Part shown: piece by piece, positions 7,637 to 16,315 of the stretch
How the letters are laid out: every line of letters begins with the position of its first letter
Numbering within the stretch: position 1 is the first letter of the stretch
Assembly: GCA_963668185.1 (NCBI GenBank)
Contig: OY764162.1
Span: 1,674,001 to 1,738,000, forward strand
Direction: 5' to 3'
DNA length: 64,000 nucleotides
From: G963668185 sp963668185
GTDB taxonomy: Bacteria > Chloroflexota > Dehalococcoidia > Lucifugimonadales > G963668185
Made by a program: the position numbers and the translations under genes
Notes under the pieces: generated by a model
What the model was told of the DNA's origin: nothing
The model's database searches: none
Seen by the model: only the letters and a program-made list of their open reading frames with translations

Positions 7637-8469
7637 CAGCCCCTGCCCTCTTCGGCGAGCACGGCGCTCACGCGCTCGTTCATATCGAGCACGACGCGGC
7701 GGGCGGCGTCCGCGAAGCCGGCGGGGTCCTTCGAAGCGTAACTGACGCTCCTGGACGCGGCGATGATGACGTTGCGGCCATTCTCGTCAACGCCGGCCCT
7801 GACGGCTGCGGCCAGGCCGCCGCCCTGGGCTCCGACGCCGGGGGCCAAGAGCGTCATGCCGGGACACGCGGCGCGGGTGCGGGCGATCTCGGCCGGGTAC
7901 GTGGAGCCGACGACTATGCCGACGTTGCCGCGCGTGTTCCACTCGCTGGCGCGCAAGGCCATGCGGTGGTGCATCTCCGTTTCGCCGTCCTCACCAGCAA
8001 CGGCGAGGTCCTGTATGTCCGCCGCGCCGGGATCGGAGGACTTGCACCAGACGAGGACGCCCCTGTCTTCGCGCGACAGGAACGGCTCGAGGGAGAGGCC
8101 GCCGGCCCAGCCGTTCACGGTGACGGCGTCGAAGCCCCAGTAGTCGAACAGGGCGCGGGCGTGGAATACGTTCGTGGACTGGACGTCGCCGCGCTTGGCG
8201 TCGCCGATGATCGGCACTGCGGGGGCGGTCTCGCGAATGTGGCTTACGGTGTCCTTCAGAGCCTCCATGCCGGCGAGGCCGAGCGCTTCATAGAAGGCGA
8301 GGTTGGGCTTGTACGCGCACACGGCATCGTGCGTCGCGTCGATGATGGCGCGGTTGAACTGCGCGACACCGCTCACCGGCATCAGGTCGGGGTCGGGATC
8401 GAGGCCCACGCACACGAGGCTGCGGTTGGCTTCGGCGGCGGCGAGCAGTCTTTCTGAAAAGCGGTGCAC
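7630..8469 (-). CDS. pyrF: Orotidine 5'-phosphate decarboxylase
   Basis: This enzyme decarboxylates OMP to UMP, the last step of de novo pyrimidine synthesis. It is the long subfamily-2 type: VCVGLDPDP at the N-terminus, then IIGDAKRGDV, which carries the catalytic Asp-Lys pair. I prefer GTG at 8469, preceded by GGAGG at 9 nt, giving 279 residues. A longer reading frame to 8547 adds 26 residues of repetitive composition that overlap the divergent gene's upstream region. Confidence 0.93.
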   Translation of the reverse strand: MHRFSERLLAAAEANRSLVCVGLDPDPDLMPVSGVAQFNRAIIDATHDAVCAYKPNLAFYEALGLAGMEALKDTVSHIRETAPAVPIIGDAKRGDVQSTNVFHARALFDYWGFDAVTVNGWAGGLSLEPFLSREDRGVLVWCKSSDPGAADIQDLAVAGEDGETEMHHRMALRASEWNTRGNVGIVVGSTYPAEIARTRAACPGMTLLAPGVGAQGGGLAAAVRAGVDENGRNVIIAASRSVSYASKDPAGFADAARRVVLDMNERVSAVLAEEGRGWC

Positions 8470-8576
8470 TTTGGGCGGCCTCCGTGGTGAGTTTACAGGC
8501 ACGCGGCGGGGAGGGGCAATTGGGGGAGTTGCTAAAGACTCCAGCACCCGCCAATGTTATCGCTGATAATGACTCT

Positions 8577-9308
8577 ATGCGCGATGGTACGAAAGAAGCA
8601 ACCCTGACGCCGGATGCCCCGCGCCCGTTGCTGGATGTGTTCGAGCGGCTTTCGCGGGCGTATGGGCCGCAGGACGGATGGTGGCCGGCGGAGTCGCGGT
8701 TCGAGGTGGTTGTCGGGGCGGTGCTGACGCAGGCCACGTCTTGGGGCAACGCGCAGTTGGCGATCGACGCGCTCAAGCGGCGGGGGTTGCTATCGCTCGC
8801 GGCGGTCGGCGGGACGGCGCGGGAAGACCTTGCGGACGTGATCAGGCCGGCTGGATTTCAACGGCGCAAGGCGCTCACGTTGAAGGCGCTGTCGGAGGCG
8901 CTGGGCGAGTTCGGGGACGACCTGAGCGGCGCGGCGGGCGAAACGACTTGCTCGCTGCGGAAGCGTCTGCTGGCGATTCATGGCGTCGGCGAGGAAACGG
9001 CGGACGCGATTCTGCTGTACGCCTTCAGTCGGCCTGCGTTCGTGGCAGACGGATACGCTAGGCGGCTCTTCGCGCGGCTGGGGCTGATGCCTGACGGGTG
9101 CAGCTATGCCCCGTGCCGCACGTACGCCATGGGCCAGGCGTCGATGAAGGCGGGCGACTGGGCGGAGCTTCACGCGCTGATCGTGCAGCATGGGGCGGCG
9201 GCCTGCCGATCAACGCCGAGGTGCGAGGGGTGCCCGCTCCTGGAGATGTGTCCTACGGGGCGGGACGCGCTGTCCGGCTCGGCTCCGGCGCGCAGGCCCC
9301 TGCGCTGA
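8577..9308 (+). CDS. Endonuclease III-like DNA glycosylase (HhH-GPD, 4Fe-4S)
   Basis: This is a base-excision-repair glycosylase of the HhH-GPD superfamily, about 243 residues from the ATG at 8577. The helix-hairpin-helix reads HGVGEETADAIL; the catalytic Asp is in FVADGYARR. The position of the lyase Lys of E. coli Nth is Glu here, as in MagIII-like proteins, so a monofunctional glycosylase is more likely than an AP lyase. A C-x5-C-x2-C-x5-C cluster near the end should bind 4Fe-4S. A frame extends upstream to 8484 without a better start. No ribosome site is obvious. Confidence 0.85.
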   Translation: MRDGTKEATLTPDAPRPLLDVFERLSRAYGPQDGWWPAESRFEVVVGAVLTQATSWGNAQLAIDALKRRGLLSLAAVGGTAREDLADVIRPAGFQRRKALTLKALSEALGEFGDDLSGAAGETTCSLRKRLLAIHGVGEETADAILLYAFSRPAFVADGYARRLFARLGLMPDGCSYAPCRTYAMGQASMKAGDWAELHALIVQHGAAACRSTPRCEGCPLLEMCPTGRDALSGSAPARRPLR

Positions 9309-9316
9309 TCCTAGCG

Positions 9317-10450
9317 TTACAGGCCGGCGGCATTGGTCGCCGGACCGGTTACGACGATGCCGGCGGTCTTCAGAATGAGCCAGACATCCCGGCCCGGTCT
9401 CAGGTCCAGCGTCCGTAGCGAGCCGAGCGTGATCTCCGCGGCCAGACGCACGCCAACGTCGACGTACACCAGGGCGCGGCCTTCGAGGGCGTGCGTCTCT
9501 TCGACGATGGCGGGGACGATGTTGCGCGCGCTCAGCGACCGGGACTCCTCAAGGGCGATGATCACGTCGGCGGCGCGAATCGCGACGGTCACGGTGTCTC
9601 CGGGAGCGGCCTCGACGGACGGCGCGAGCAACTCCGCGCGGCCAATCGAGATGCGGGTCAGGCCGTCATCGTCAGGCTCTCCAGAGACGGCGCCTTCCAG
9701 GATGTTTTCCAGGGCGTCGTTGTCGGACAGCGCGACGAGCTGCGGGTTCGCCGCCAGTTCCGTGGGCCGTAGATGGGCGACGCTCCGGCCGGCGTCCAGC
9801 ACGAGCGCGGAGGATGCCAGCGCGAGGACCTCCGATATCGAATGGGTCACGTAAAGCATCGACGTGCCTAGCTCGCGCCGCACCTGCCTCAGGTACTGGA
9901 TGATCACGCCGCGGAAGCGAACGTCCAGTGACGATAACGGCTCGTCGAGTAGAAGCAGCTCCGGGGATGTCGCCAGCGCCCGCGCGAGGGCGACCCTCTG
10001 GCGCTCGCCGCCCGAGAGGCGGGAGACGCCACGCTCCAGGAGCGACGCGAGGCCGAACATCTCCACCAGGTGATCGGGGTCGACGCGGCGCGAGTCTTCC
10101 GGCGTCAGCTTGTAGCCGTAGAGCACGTTCTCCAGGACGGTCATGTTCGGAAACAGCGCGGACTCCTGGAACACGTACCCGAACCTGCGGCGCTCGGGCG
10201 GTACGTTCACCCTGTCGTGGCTCGAATACAGGGGGCGGCCATAGAGGCTGATGACGCCCTCGTTGGGCGTTGCCAGGCCGGCGATGCAGTTGAGCAGTGT
10301 CGTCTTGCCACTGCCTGAGAGTCCGTAGATGGCCGTTATCCCCTCGCCGAGGCTGCCTGAGCACTCCAGTGTGAAGCCTGGATATCTCTTAACTACGTCG
10401 AACGACAGCAGCGCCTGCCGATGCCCGGTCTTTCCGGCGAGTTGCGCCAT
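9317..10450 (-). CDS. modC: Molybdate ABC transporter ATP-binding protein
   Basis: This is the ATPase of the ModABC molybdate importer. The Walker A motif GLSGSGKT is at residues 43-50, the signature LSGGERQRVALARAL is near 145, and Walker B LLLLDEPLSSLD is near 165. The C-terminal third carries a TOBE/Mop-like oxyanion-binding domain (SARNIVPAIV onwards), which distinguishes ModC from generic transporters. It lies 7 nt downstream of modB. Molybdate supply fits the moaA and moaC genes at 52.8-54.8 kb. Confidence 0.93.
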   Translation of the reverse strand: MAQLAGKTGHRQALLSFDVVKRYPGFTLECSGSLGEGITAIYGLSGSGKTTLLNCIAGLATPNEGVISLYGRPLYSSHDRVNVPPERRRFGYVFQESALFPNMTVLENVLYGYKLTPEDSRRVDPDHLVEMFGLASLLERGVSRLSGGERQRVALARALATSPELLLLDEPLSSLDVRFRGVIIQYLRQVRRELGTSMLYVTHSISEVLALASSALVLDAGRSVAHLRPTELAANPQLVALSDNDALENILEGAVSGEPDDDGLTRISIGRAELLAPSVEAAPGDTVTVAIRAADVIIALEESRSLSARNIVPAIVEETHALEGRALVYVDVGVRLAAEITLGSLRTLDLRPGRDVWLILKTAGIVVTGPATNAAGL

Positions 10451-10457
10451 GGCCCGG

Positions 10458-11132
10458 CTACTCCCGGCCTGGGGCGGCGCGGCCCAGGAGCCAGTTGTGG
10501 GCGAGCAGCGTCGCCAACGCGAGCGCGATCGAGACTCCGACGAGGCGCAGCGCGGTCGCGTCGTCCCCCAACTGCACCTTGCTGAAGATCGCCAGCGGCA
10601 GGGTCTGGGTGCGGCCGGGGATGTTTCCGGCCACGACGATCGTTGCTCCGAACTCTCCGAGGGCTCTCACGAACCCCAGCAGCACGCCCGCAAGGATGCC
10701 ACGGTACGCGAGAGGGACCGTAATGGTCGCGAAGACTCGCCATGCGCCGGCGCCGAGGCTCCGCGCCGACATTTCCAGGCGCTCGTCGACGCCGGCCATC
10801 GCGACCATGACCGCGCGGGCCATGAGCGGGAACGACACGACGGCGGACGCGAGCACGGCGGCAAGCCAGGTGAACACGAGGCTCAGGCCCAGCGTGTCGC
10901 TGAGAAAGGACCCTACGGGGCTGCCGCGCCCGAGGACGAGCAGCAGGAAGTAGCCAACGACCACGGGCGGCAAGGCCAGTGGGAGCGACGCGGCCAACTC
11001 GATGATGAACCCGCCGGGCACTCTCTTCCTGGTTACCAGCCAGCTTACGGCGAGGGCGAACGGCAGGTTCAACAGGGTAGCGACGGCGGCTACTCGCAGG
11101 GTGAGGCCCAGCAGGGACAGGTCTCCCATCAC
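10458..11132 (-). CDS. modB: Molybdate ABC transporter permease
   Basis: This is the 224-residue integral membrane permease of the molybdate importer, with about five to six hydrophobic helices. The cytoplasmic EAA loop reads EMSARSLGAGAWRVF, the contact site for ModC. Adjacent GTG (11132) and ATG (11129) codons are both possible starts. It sits between modA and modC in the usual order. Confidence 0.93.
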   Translation of the reverse strand: MMGDLSLLGLTLRVAAVATLLNLPFALAVSWLVTRKRVPGGFIIELAASLPLALPPVVVGYFLLLVLGRGSPVGSFLSDTLGLSLVFTWLAAVLASAVVSFPLMARAVMVAMAGVDERLEMSARSLGAGAWRVFATITVPLAYRGILAGVLLGFVRALGEFGATIVVAGNIPGRTQTLPLAIFSKVQLGDDATALRLVGVSIALALATLLAHNWLLGRAAPGRE

Positions 11133-11193
11133 CGCGAGGCGTCCCCGTTCCGGCGCGCGAGCCGACCCACATCCGCAATAGAAGGCGGCTGCG

Positions 11194-11955
11194 TCATTCC
11201 AGTACTACGAAACCGTGTTGCCGAAACACTGTGCGAGCCTCGTTGCCCGAAAGAAAGTTCAAAAACTCCCTCGCCTCCTTCGGCAGAGGCGCGGAAGTCA
11301 GGACTGCCGCAGGATACTCGATTGGGCCGTAAGAACCCTGCGGCGCCACTGCCGAGACGGCAACCCCCTCAGCTAAACGGGCGTCGGTCCTGTACACGAT
11401 AGCGGCGTCCGCGCTGCCGGTCTCAACGTACGCCAAAGCCGCCCGAACGTCGCCGCCCCAGACTATTCTCGGCCTCAGGGCCTCCCAGAGTCCGGCGTTT
11501 TGAAGCGCCTCCCTGGCGTAGCGTCCCGCCGGCGAGAGTTCCGGGTCGGCCAGAGCAACAACGTCGAAGCGCGGACCGAGCAGGTCCTCAAGAGCGTCCA
11601 GTTCGCCGCCGTCCTGCCCGGTGACAACGACCAACTCGTTCGACAAAAGGCGCACAGGGCCGAAGGCGATGTCGCCGCGCTCGCTGAGAAAGTCCATCGG
11701 AAACCGGCCCGCGGTGATTATCACGTCGGCGGGGGCGCCCTGAGACACCTGCCGGGCGAGGGACTGGGATGCTCCAAAGTTGAACGCCACCCTTACGCCG
11801 GCGCTGCGTTGAAATCGCTCTCCAACCTCTTCGGCAGCATCGGCCATGCTGGCGGCCACGAAGACCAGTAGCTCTTCGTGGTCGTTGCCGCGAGTACAGG
11901 CCGACAGAGAGGCGGCGATTGCCGCCAGAACCAACGCAAGCGAGAGCGCACGCAC
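11194..11955 (-). CDS. modA: Molybdate-binding lipoprotein
   Basis: This is the substrate-binding component of the molybdate importer, anchored outside the membrane. A lipobox (LSAC) ends a short signal peptide. The mature part begins LLVFVAASMADAAEEV, with FNFGASQSLARQ and GAPADV as family motifs. I chose GTG at 11955, giving 253 residues, close to the usual ModA length. The frame is open to a GTG at 12030, but that extension overlaps the divergent nusA promoter and would give an odd signal sequence. Confidence 0.88.
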   Translation of the reverse strand: MRALSLALVLAAIAASLSACTRGNDHEELLVFVAASMADAAEEVGERFQRSAGVRVAFNFGASQSLARQVSQGAPADVIITAGRFPMDFLSERGDIAFGPVRLLSNELVVVTGQDGGELDALEDLLGPRFDVVALADPELSPAGRYAREALQNAGLWEALRPRIVWGGDVRAALAYVETGSADAAIVYRTDARLAEGVAVSAVAPQGSYGPIEYPAAVLTSAPLPKEAREFLNFLSGNEARTVFRQHGFVVLE

Positions 11956-11998
11956 CGAAATCTTAGAGGCGGCAGGCCGTTGCGAGACGCAGATTAGC

Positions 11999-12027
11999 TT
12001 GAGCCAATCGCCTCGGACTGCTATACT
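11999..12027 (+). promoter_or_regulatory. Promoter of the nusA-infB operon
   Basis: TTGAGC (11999-12004) and TATACT (12022-12027) are separated by 17 nt. Transcription should start near 12034, giving a leader of about 84 nt before nusA. Confidence 0.8.
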
Positions 12028-12057
12028 CACGTCAATAATCCAGCCGGTGCCGTGAAG

Positions 12058-12085
12058 AAGTGGGGACTCCCCACTTTCTTTGTTC
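12058..12085 (+). terminator. Terminator-like hairpin in the nusA leader (possible attenuator)
   Basis: The arms AAGTGGGG and CCCCACTT pair perfectly over a 3-nt loop. TCTTTGTTC follows directly. It lies between the nusA promoter and start codon, and no plus-strand gene lies upstream that it could terminate, so it probably acts on the nusA transcript itself. Confidence 0.6.
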
Positions 12086-12117
12086 TAGGCATATGAGAGC
12101 AGACTGAGGAGGCTGAC

Positions 12118-13788
12118 ATGAAGAGCGACTTCCTGGTAGCCCTGACTCAGCTTGCGGCTGAACGAAACCTCCCCCGCGAAACCGTCTTGTCCGCAATCGA
12201 GGCTGCCCTTGTTTCGGCGTACCGCAAGGATAGCATCATGGGCGGGCAGGACATATCCGTCAAGCTCGACCCGGGCACAGGCGAAGTCAGCGTCTATATC
12301 GTCAAGACCGTGGCGGACGAGATCGAAGACCCCCAGGTGCAGATGACGCTCGAAGAAGCGCGCGGCTATAGCTCCGCCGCCCAGGTCGGCGACGTCATCC
12401 CGGTCGAGGAACTTCCCCACAGCGCAGGCCGGATCGCCGCGCAGACCGCCAAGCAGGTGGTCATGCAGAGGCTGCGGGAAGCCGAGCGAGAGCTGGTGTT
12501 CGAGGAGTACGCCGACAAAGAGGGCGAGGTATTCCAGGTAACGGTCCAGCGCATCGAGCCCAGCCAGATGATCGTGGAGCTTGGACGCGTCGAGGCGGTC
12601 CTCCCGTTCTCTGAGCAGTCCGCAAACGAGTGGGTGAGGATCGGCCAGAAGTTCAAGGTGTTGCTCAAGACGGTCGGGCGGTCCCTCAAGGGACCGGAGT
12701 TGATCGTCTCAAGGGCCGACCAGGACCTGCTGAAGCGCCTCTTCGAGATGGAGGTGCCCGAGATCTACAACGGCGCCGTGGAAATCATGGCGATCGCCCG
12801 GGAAGCCGGAGCGCGCAGCAAGGTAGCGGTGTTCGCGCGCCAGGACGGTGTCGATCCGGTCGGCTCGTGCGTGGGGCTCCGGGGCATCCGCATACAGAAC
12901 ATAGTCAACGAACTGCACGGCGAGAGGATCGACGTGGTGGAGTGGCACCGCGATCCGAGAGCGTACATCGCCAACGCGCTCAGCCCGTCCCAAGTATTGC
13001 GGGTGGACATCGACGAAGAGTCCAGGTCCGCAATCGCCGTGGTCCCTGACCGGCAGCTTTCACTCGCAATCGGCAAGGAAGGGCAGAACGCCCGGCTGGC
13101 GGCAAAGCTGACCGGGTGGAAGGTTGACATATCCAGCCACCTGGAGGCCGCCGCCCAGCCGGAAGTGGTGGTCGAGCCTGAGGCTGTCGCCGCTACTGAA
13201 GTTGTCGAGGAGCAGCCGGTAGAAGTCGAACAGGCGGCAGAGCCTGTGCTGGCCGAGACCGCGGCGATCGACGAAGCGGCGCAGGAGGAGCCTGCCGCGG
13301 TTGAGGTTGAGGCCATAGAGATCGAGGAAGCGCCGGAGGAAGCGGAAGCGGTCATCGAGGCGGCCGCGACGATTGCCGAAGCCGAAGAGGAGCAACCGGA
13401 AGAACTGTCCGACGAAGAGTTGATCGCCGAGCTTGAGGCCATCGAGGCGGCGGAACAGGCCTCTGTCGATGACGACCAGGAAGTCGGCGTGCCCGAGGAA
13501 CTGCTGCCAACGGACGAAGAGCTTGGCATAGTCATCGAAGAGGAAGAAGAGGAACCGTTGCCCGTCCTGGGAGCCGCCCGCATTTCGGACCTGTCCGACG
13601 ACGTCTGGTCGCTCCGAAGGTCGGGATCGGACTCGGAGTTGGGCCAGATCAGGTTCGCCGAGGACATCGTCGGACTTCGCGGCGGGATCACCGCGAGCCG
13701 CGGCCGCAGACGCGGGCCCGGGGATGACCAGGACCGGAACCGCCGCAGGAAGAGAAAGGGAGGCGCCAGAAGGCGCACGCGGCGATGA
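12118..13788 (+). CDS. nusA: Transcription termination/antitermination factor NusA
   Basis: NusA binds RNA polymerase and nascent RNA and modulates pausing, termination and antitermination. The N-terminal polymerase-binding domain spans about 1-130, an S1 domain about 133-200, and two KH domains about 205-345 (DPVGSCVGLRGIRI; SLAIGKEGQNARLAA). From about 345 an Ala/Glu/Val-rich acidic region runs to 500. A strongly basic Arg-rich end (about 520-556) follows. These tails are unusual in length. The ATG follows GAGGAGG. rimP, often found just upstream, is absent. Confidence 0.96.
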   Translation: MKSDFLVALTQLAAERNLPRETVLSAIEAALVSAYRKDSIMGGQDISVKLDPGTGEVSVYIVKTVADEIEDPQVQMTLEEARGYSSAAQVGDVIPVEELPHSAGRIAAQTAKQVVMQRLREAERELVFEEYADKEGEVFQVTVQRIEPSQMIVELGRVEAVLPFSEQSANEWVRIGQKFKVLLKTVGRSLKGPELIVSRADQDLLKRLFEMEVPEIYNGAVEIMAIAREAGARSKVAVFARQDGVDPVGSCVGLRGIRIQNIVNELHGERIDVVEWHRDPRAYIANALSPSQVLRVDIDEESRSAIAVVPDRQLSLAIGKEGQNARLAAKLTGWKVDISSHLEAAAQPEVVVEPEAVAATEVVEEQPVEVEQAAEPVLAETAAIDEAAQEEPAAVEVEAIEIEEAPEEAEAVIEAAATIAEAEEEQPEELSDEELIAELEAIEAAEQASVDDDQEVGVPEELLPTDEELGIVIEEEEEEPLPVLGAARISDLSDDVWSLRRSGSDSELGQIRFAEDIVGLRGGITASRGRRRGPGDDQDRNRRRKRKGGARRRTRR

Positions 13789-14078
13789 GCGCGCGCAAAA
13801 GGCGGGTCCCCATCCGGACCTGCGTTGTTTGCGGAAGCAGGAAAGACAAACGGCAGCTTCTCAGGATCGTAGCGTCGCCGGACGGCGTCACCAGCCTGGA
13901 CCGTACCGGCAGAATGAACGGGCGCGGCGCATACCTGTGCCTGGGCGAAGACTGCAAAGGGCGCGACCTGAATCGCGCCCGCGTAGAGCGGGCTCTCAGG
14001 GCCTCGATCAGTCCTGAGTCATGGAAGTCGTTGCTCGCGGACGCGGTTAGCGAAAGGGCGGAAGCAAGTGTGAACTGA
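13785..14078 (+). CDS. ylxR: YlxR family RNA-binding protein (DUF448)
   Basis: This is a 97-residue YlxR/DUF448 protein. The signature RTCVVCGSRKDKRQLLRIV and the later GRGAYLC segment are diagnostic. Relatives bind RNA and sit between nusA and infB, as here; one characterised homologue modulates RNase P. The ATG overlaps the nusA stop (ATGA), implying coupled translation. Confidence 0.92.
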   Translation: MSARKRRVPIRTCVVCGSRKDKRQLLRIVASPDGVTSLDRTGRMNGRGAYLCLGEDCKGRDLNRARVERALRASISPESWKSLLADAVSERAEASVN

Positions 14079-14104
14079 AACGGCCCGCTCGAAGATGGAG
14101 GAAC

Positions 14105-15880
14105 ATGGCAAGCCAAGCACAGAGAGTCCGTCCAAGACGGCCTGAAGTAGACATTCCCGCGACGCTTACAGTCAGCGACCTGTCCATACTCCTGGACGTT
14201 GACCCGGTGGACATCATCAAGGAGTTCATGCGGGCCGGCTACATGTACACCATCAACCAGGTCATCGACCATGAGATGGCGGAAAAGATCGCCATACTTG
14301 CCGGATACGACGTAAGGCCGCTTCAGGACGACGAGTCCCCCGCTTCGCTGGTCCTCACCACGGAGGGCGAGCCTGAAGACGACCTGGTGGAGCGCCCGCC
14401 CGTGGTTACCATTCTGGGCCACGTGGACCACGGCAAGACCACGCTGCTGGACCACATCCGCAACGCCAACGTGGTGGACAGAGAGGCCGGCGGCATCACG
14501 CAGCACATCGGGGCGTACCAGATATCGCGAGGCGACGGGGCGATCACGTTCATCGACACGCCCGGCCACGAAGCCTTCACGGAGATGCGGGCACGAGGCG
14601 CTAAGGTAACCGACTTTGCCGTCCTGGTGGTGGCGGCGGACGACGGGATAATGCCGCAGACGGTTGAAGCGATCGATCACCTGCGGTCCGCCGACGTCCC
14701 GATTCTCGTCGCCATCAACAAGGTTGACCGCCCGGACGCGGACGTGGAGAGGGTGAAGAGGCAACTGGCCGAGCAGGAGTTGCTGATAGAGGAGTGGGGA
14801 GGCGATGTCATCGCGGTCCCGTTGTCTGCGCTGAACGGCGAGGGCGTCGACGACCTGCTCGACAATATCCAGGTTGTTGCCGAGATAAGCGAACTGCAAG
14901 CAAACCCCGACCGCCTGGCGCAAGGCGTAGTCATCGAGGCCAGGGTGGACAAGAGCCGGGGAACGGTGGCGACGGTGCTCGTGCAGGCGGGTACGCTGAA
15001 CGTGGGAGACAGCATCGTGATCGGCGAGTTGCGCGGACGCATCCGCGCGATGACTTCCGACACCGGCGAGAGCATTGCAGCCGCCGGACCCTCAACGCCG
15101 GTTGAGATAACAGGCCTGCCAGGACTTCCGAACGCGGGCGACATCCTGGAGGCGATGGGGGACGTCCGCGCCGCGCGGACGCTTGCCGACAATCGCCGGA
15201 AGGAGAGGGAAGCCGGAGTCCTGGAGCGCGGAGGCGTCACTCTCGAAGAGATCCACCGGCGCATGGAGTCCGGAGACGTCCGGGCGCTTAACCTCATCGT
15301 GAAGACCGATGTCCAGGGAAGCGTGGACGCCGTGAGATCGGCGCTAGAAGGCCTGAACACGGAAGACACCAGGGTGAACTTCGTCCACGTCAGCGCGGGC
15401 ACGATCTCCGAGGGCGACGTGATGCTGGCGTCTGCGGCAGATGCCGTGATTCTGGGCTTCAACACCGCGCCACAGCCGGGTGCGAGCTCGCTCGCACAGC
15501 ATGAGGGTGTGCAGGTCCGGCACTACGACATTATCTATGACCTGATGGACGATGTATCGAAAGCGCTGGAAGGACTGCTGGAGCCCGAGATCACCGAGCA
15601 CACGGAAGGGCAAGCCGTGGTGCGGGCCACGTTCTCCGTCGGGAGACGCCGCACAGCGGCAGGCTTCTACGTGACCAACGGGCGCGTGTTGAGGAACTCG
15701 ACCATCCGCGTCCTTCGAAGCAGGCAGTTGGTCTTCGAGGGCGGGATCTCCAGCCTCAAACACTTCCAGGACGACGTAAGGGAAGTTGCCAACGGCTTCG
15801 AGGGGGGCATCGTCCTGGACGGGTTCAACGACTTCGAGGAAGAGGACGTCCTGGAGTCCTTCACCCTGCGGCAGTCTTAG
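14105..15880 (+). CDS. infB: Translation initiation factor IF-2 (short form)
   Basis: This GTPase brings initiator tRNA to the 30S subunit and promotes subunit joining. An IF2-N-type domain lies at about 15-65. The G motifs are GHVDHGKTT (G1), DTPGHEAF (G3) and NKVD (G4), followed by the beta-barrel and C-terminal fMet-tRNA domains. At 591 residues it lacks the long, variable N-terminal region of enterobacterial IF-2. The ATG at 14105 follows GGAGG. Confidence 0.97.
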   Translation: MASQAQRVRPRRPEVDIPATLTVSDLSILLDVDPVDIIKEFMRAGYMYTINQVIDHEMAEKIAILAGYDVRPLQDDESPASLVLTTEGEPEDDLVERPPVVTILGHVDHGKTTLLDHIRNANVVDREAGGITQHIGAYQISRGDGAITFIDTPGHEAFTEMRARGAKVTDFAVLVVAADDGIMPQTVEAIDHLRSADVPILVAINKVDRPDADVERVKRQLAEQELLIEEWGGDVIAVPLSALNGEGVDDLLDNIQVVAEISELQANPDRLAQGVVIEARVDKSRGTVATVLVQAGTLNVGDSIVIGELRGRIRAMTSDTGESIAAAGPSTPVEITGLPGLPNAGDILEAMGDVRAARTLADNRRKEREAGVLERGGVTLEEIHRRMESGDVRALNLIVKTDVQGSVDAVRSALEGLNTEDTRVNFVHVSAGTISEGDVMLASAADAVILGFNTAPQPGASSLAQHEGVQVRHYDIIYDLMDDVSKALEGLLEPEITEHTEGQAVVRATFSVGRRRTAAGFYVTNGRVLRNSTIRVLRSRQLVFEGGISSLKHFQDDVREVANGFEGGIVLDGFNDFEEEDVLESFTLRQS

Positions 15881-15928
15881 GCGCCAGCCTGGGGCCTCGA
15901 ACATGCCAATTCTCCGGAGTCCGGTCTA

Positions 15929-16297
15929 ATGAACCGTCGCCTGGAGCGCGTCAATTCCACGGTTCGCGCCGTAATCAGCAAGGTGATCGGGGCGGAGGTG
16001 CGCGACCCGCGGCTCTACTCGATGGTCAGCGTGACGCGCGTAGATACCTCGCCGGACTTCAAGAACTGCTCGGTTTACGTGAGCATACTGGGCGACGAAG
16101 ATGACAAGCGCAGCGCGATGCGGGCGCTGCGCTCCGCCGCCGGTTTCGTCAGGCAACGGATGAGGCCGCAACTACGGATGCGGACCGTGCCGGAGCTTGA
16201 GTTCAGGCTCGACCGGTCTATCGAGCAGGACGCCGCGTTCATGCGACGCATATCCGACGCGCAGCCTGGCCACTCCGCGCAGACGGAGGGCGGCTAG
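15929..16297 (+). CDS. rbfA: Ribosome-binding factor A
   Basis: This is a 122-residue RbfA, a KH-like 30S maturation factor. The pattern RVNSTVRAVISKVIG near the N-terminus, DPRLYSMVSVTRVDTSPDF in the middle, and LRMRTVPELEFRLDRSIE are typical. It lies between infB and truB, 48 nt after infB, in the common bacterial order. Confidence 0.94.
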   Translation: MNRRLERVNSTVRAVISKVIGAEVRDPRLYSMVSVTRVDTSPDFKNCSVYVSILGDEDDKRSAMRALRSAAGFVRQRMRPQLRMRTVPELEFRLDRSIEQDAAFMRRISDAQPGHSAQTEGG

Positions 16298-16315
16298 CCG
16301 GCCGGGGACGCTATC

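Noticed and set aside
11956..12030. Extended modA N-terminus from GTG 12030
   Set aside because: It overlaps the nusA promoter and places 25 odd residues before a normal lipoprotein signal.
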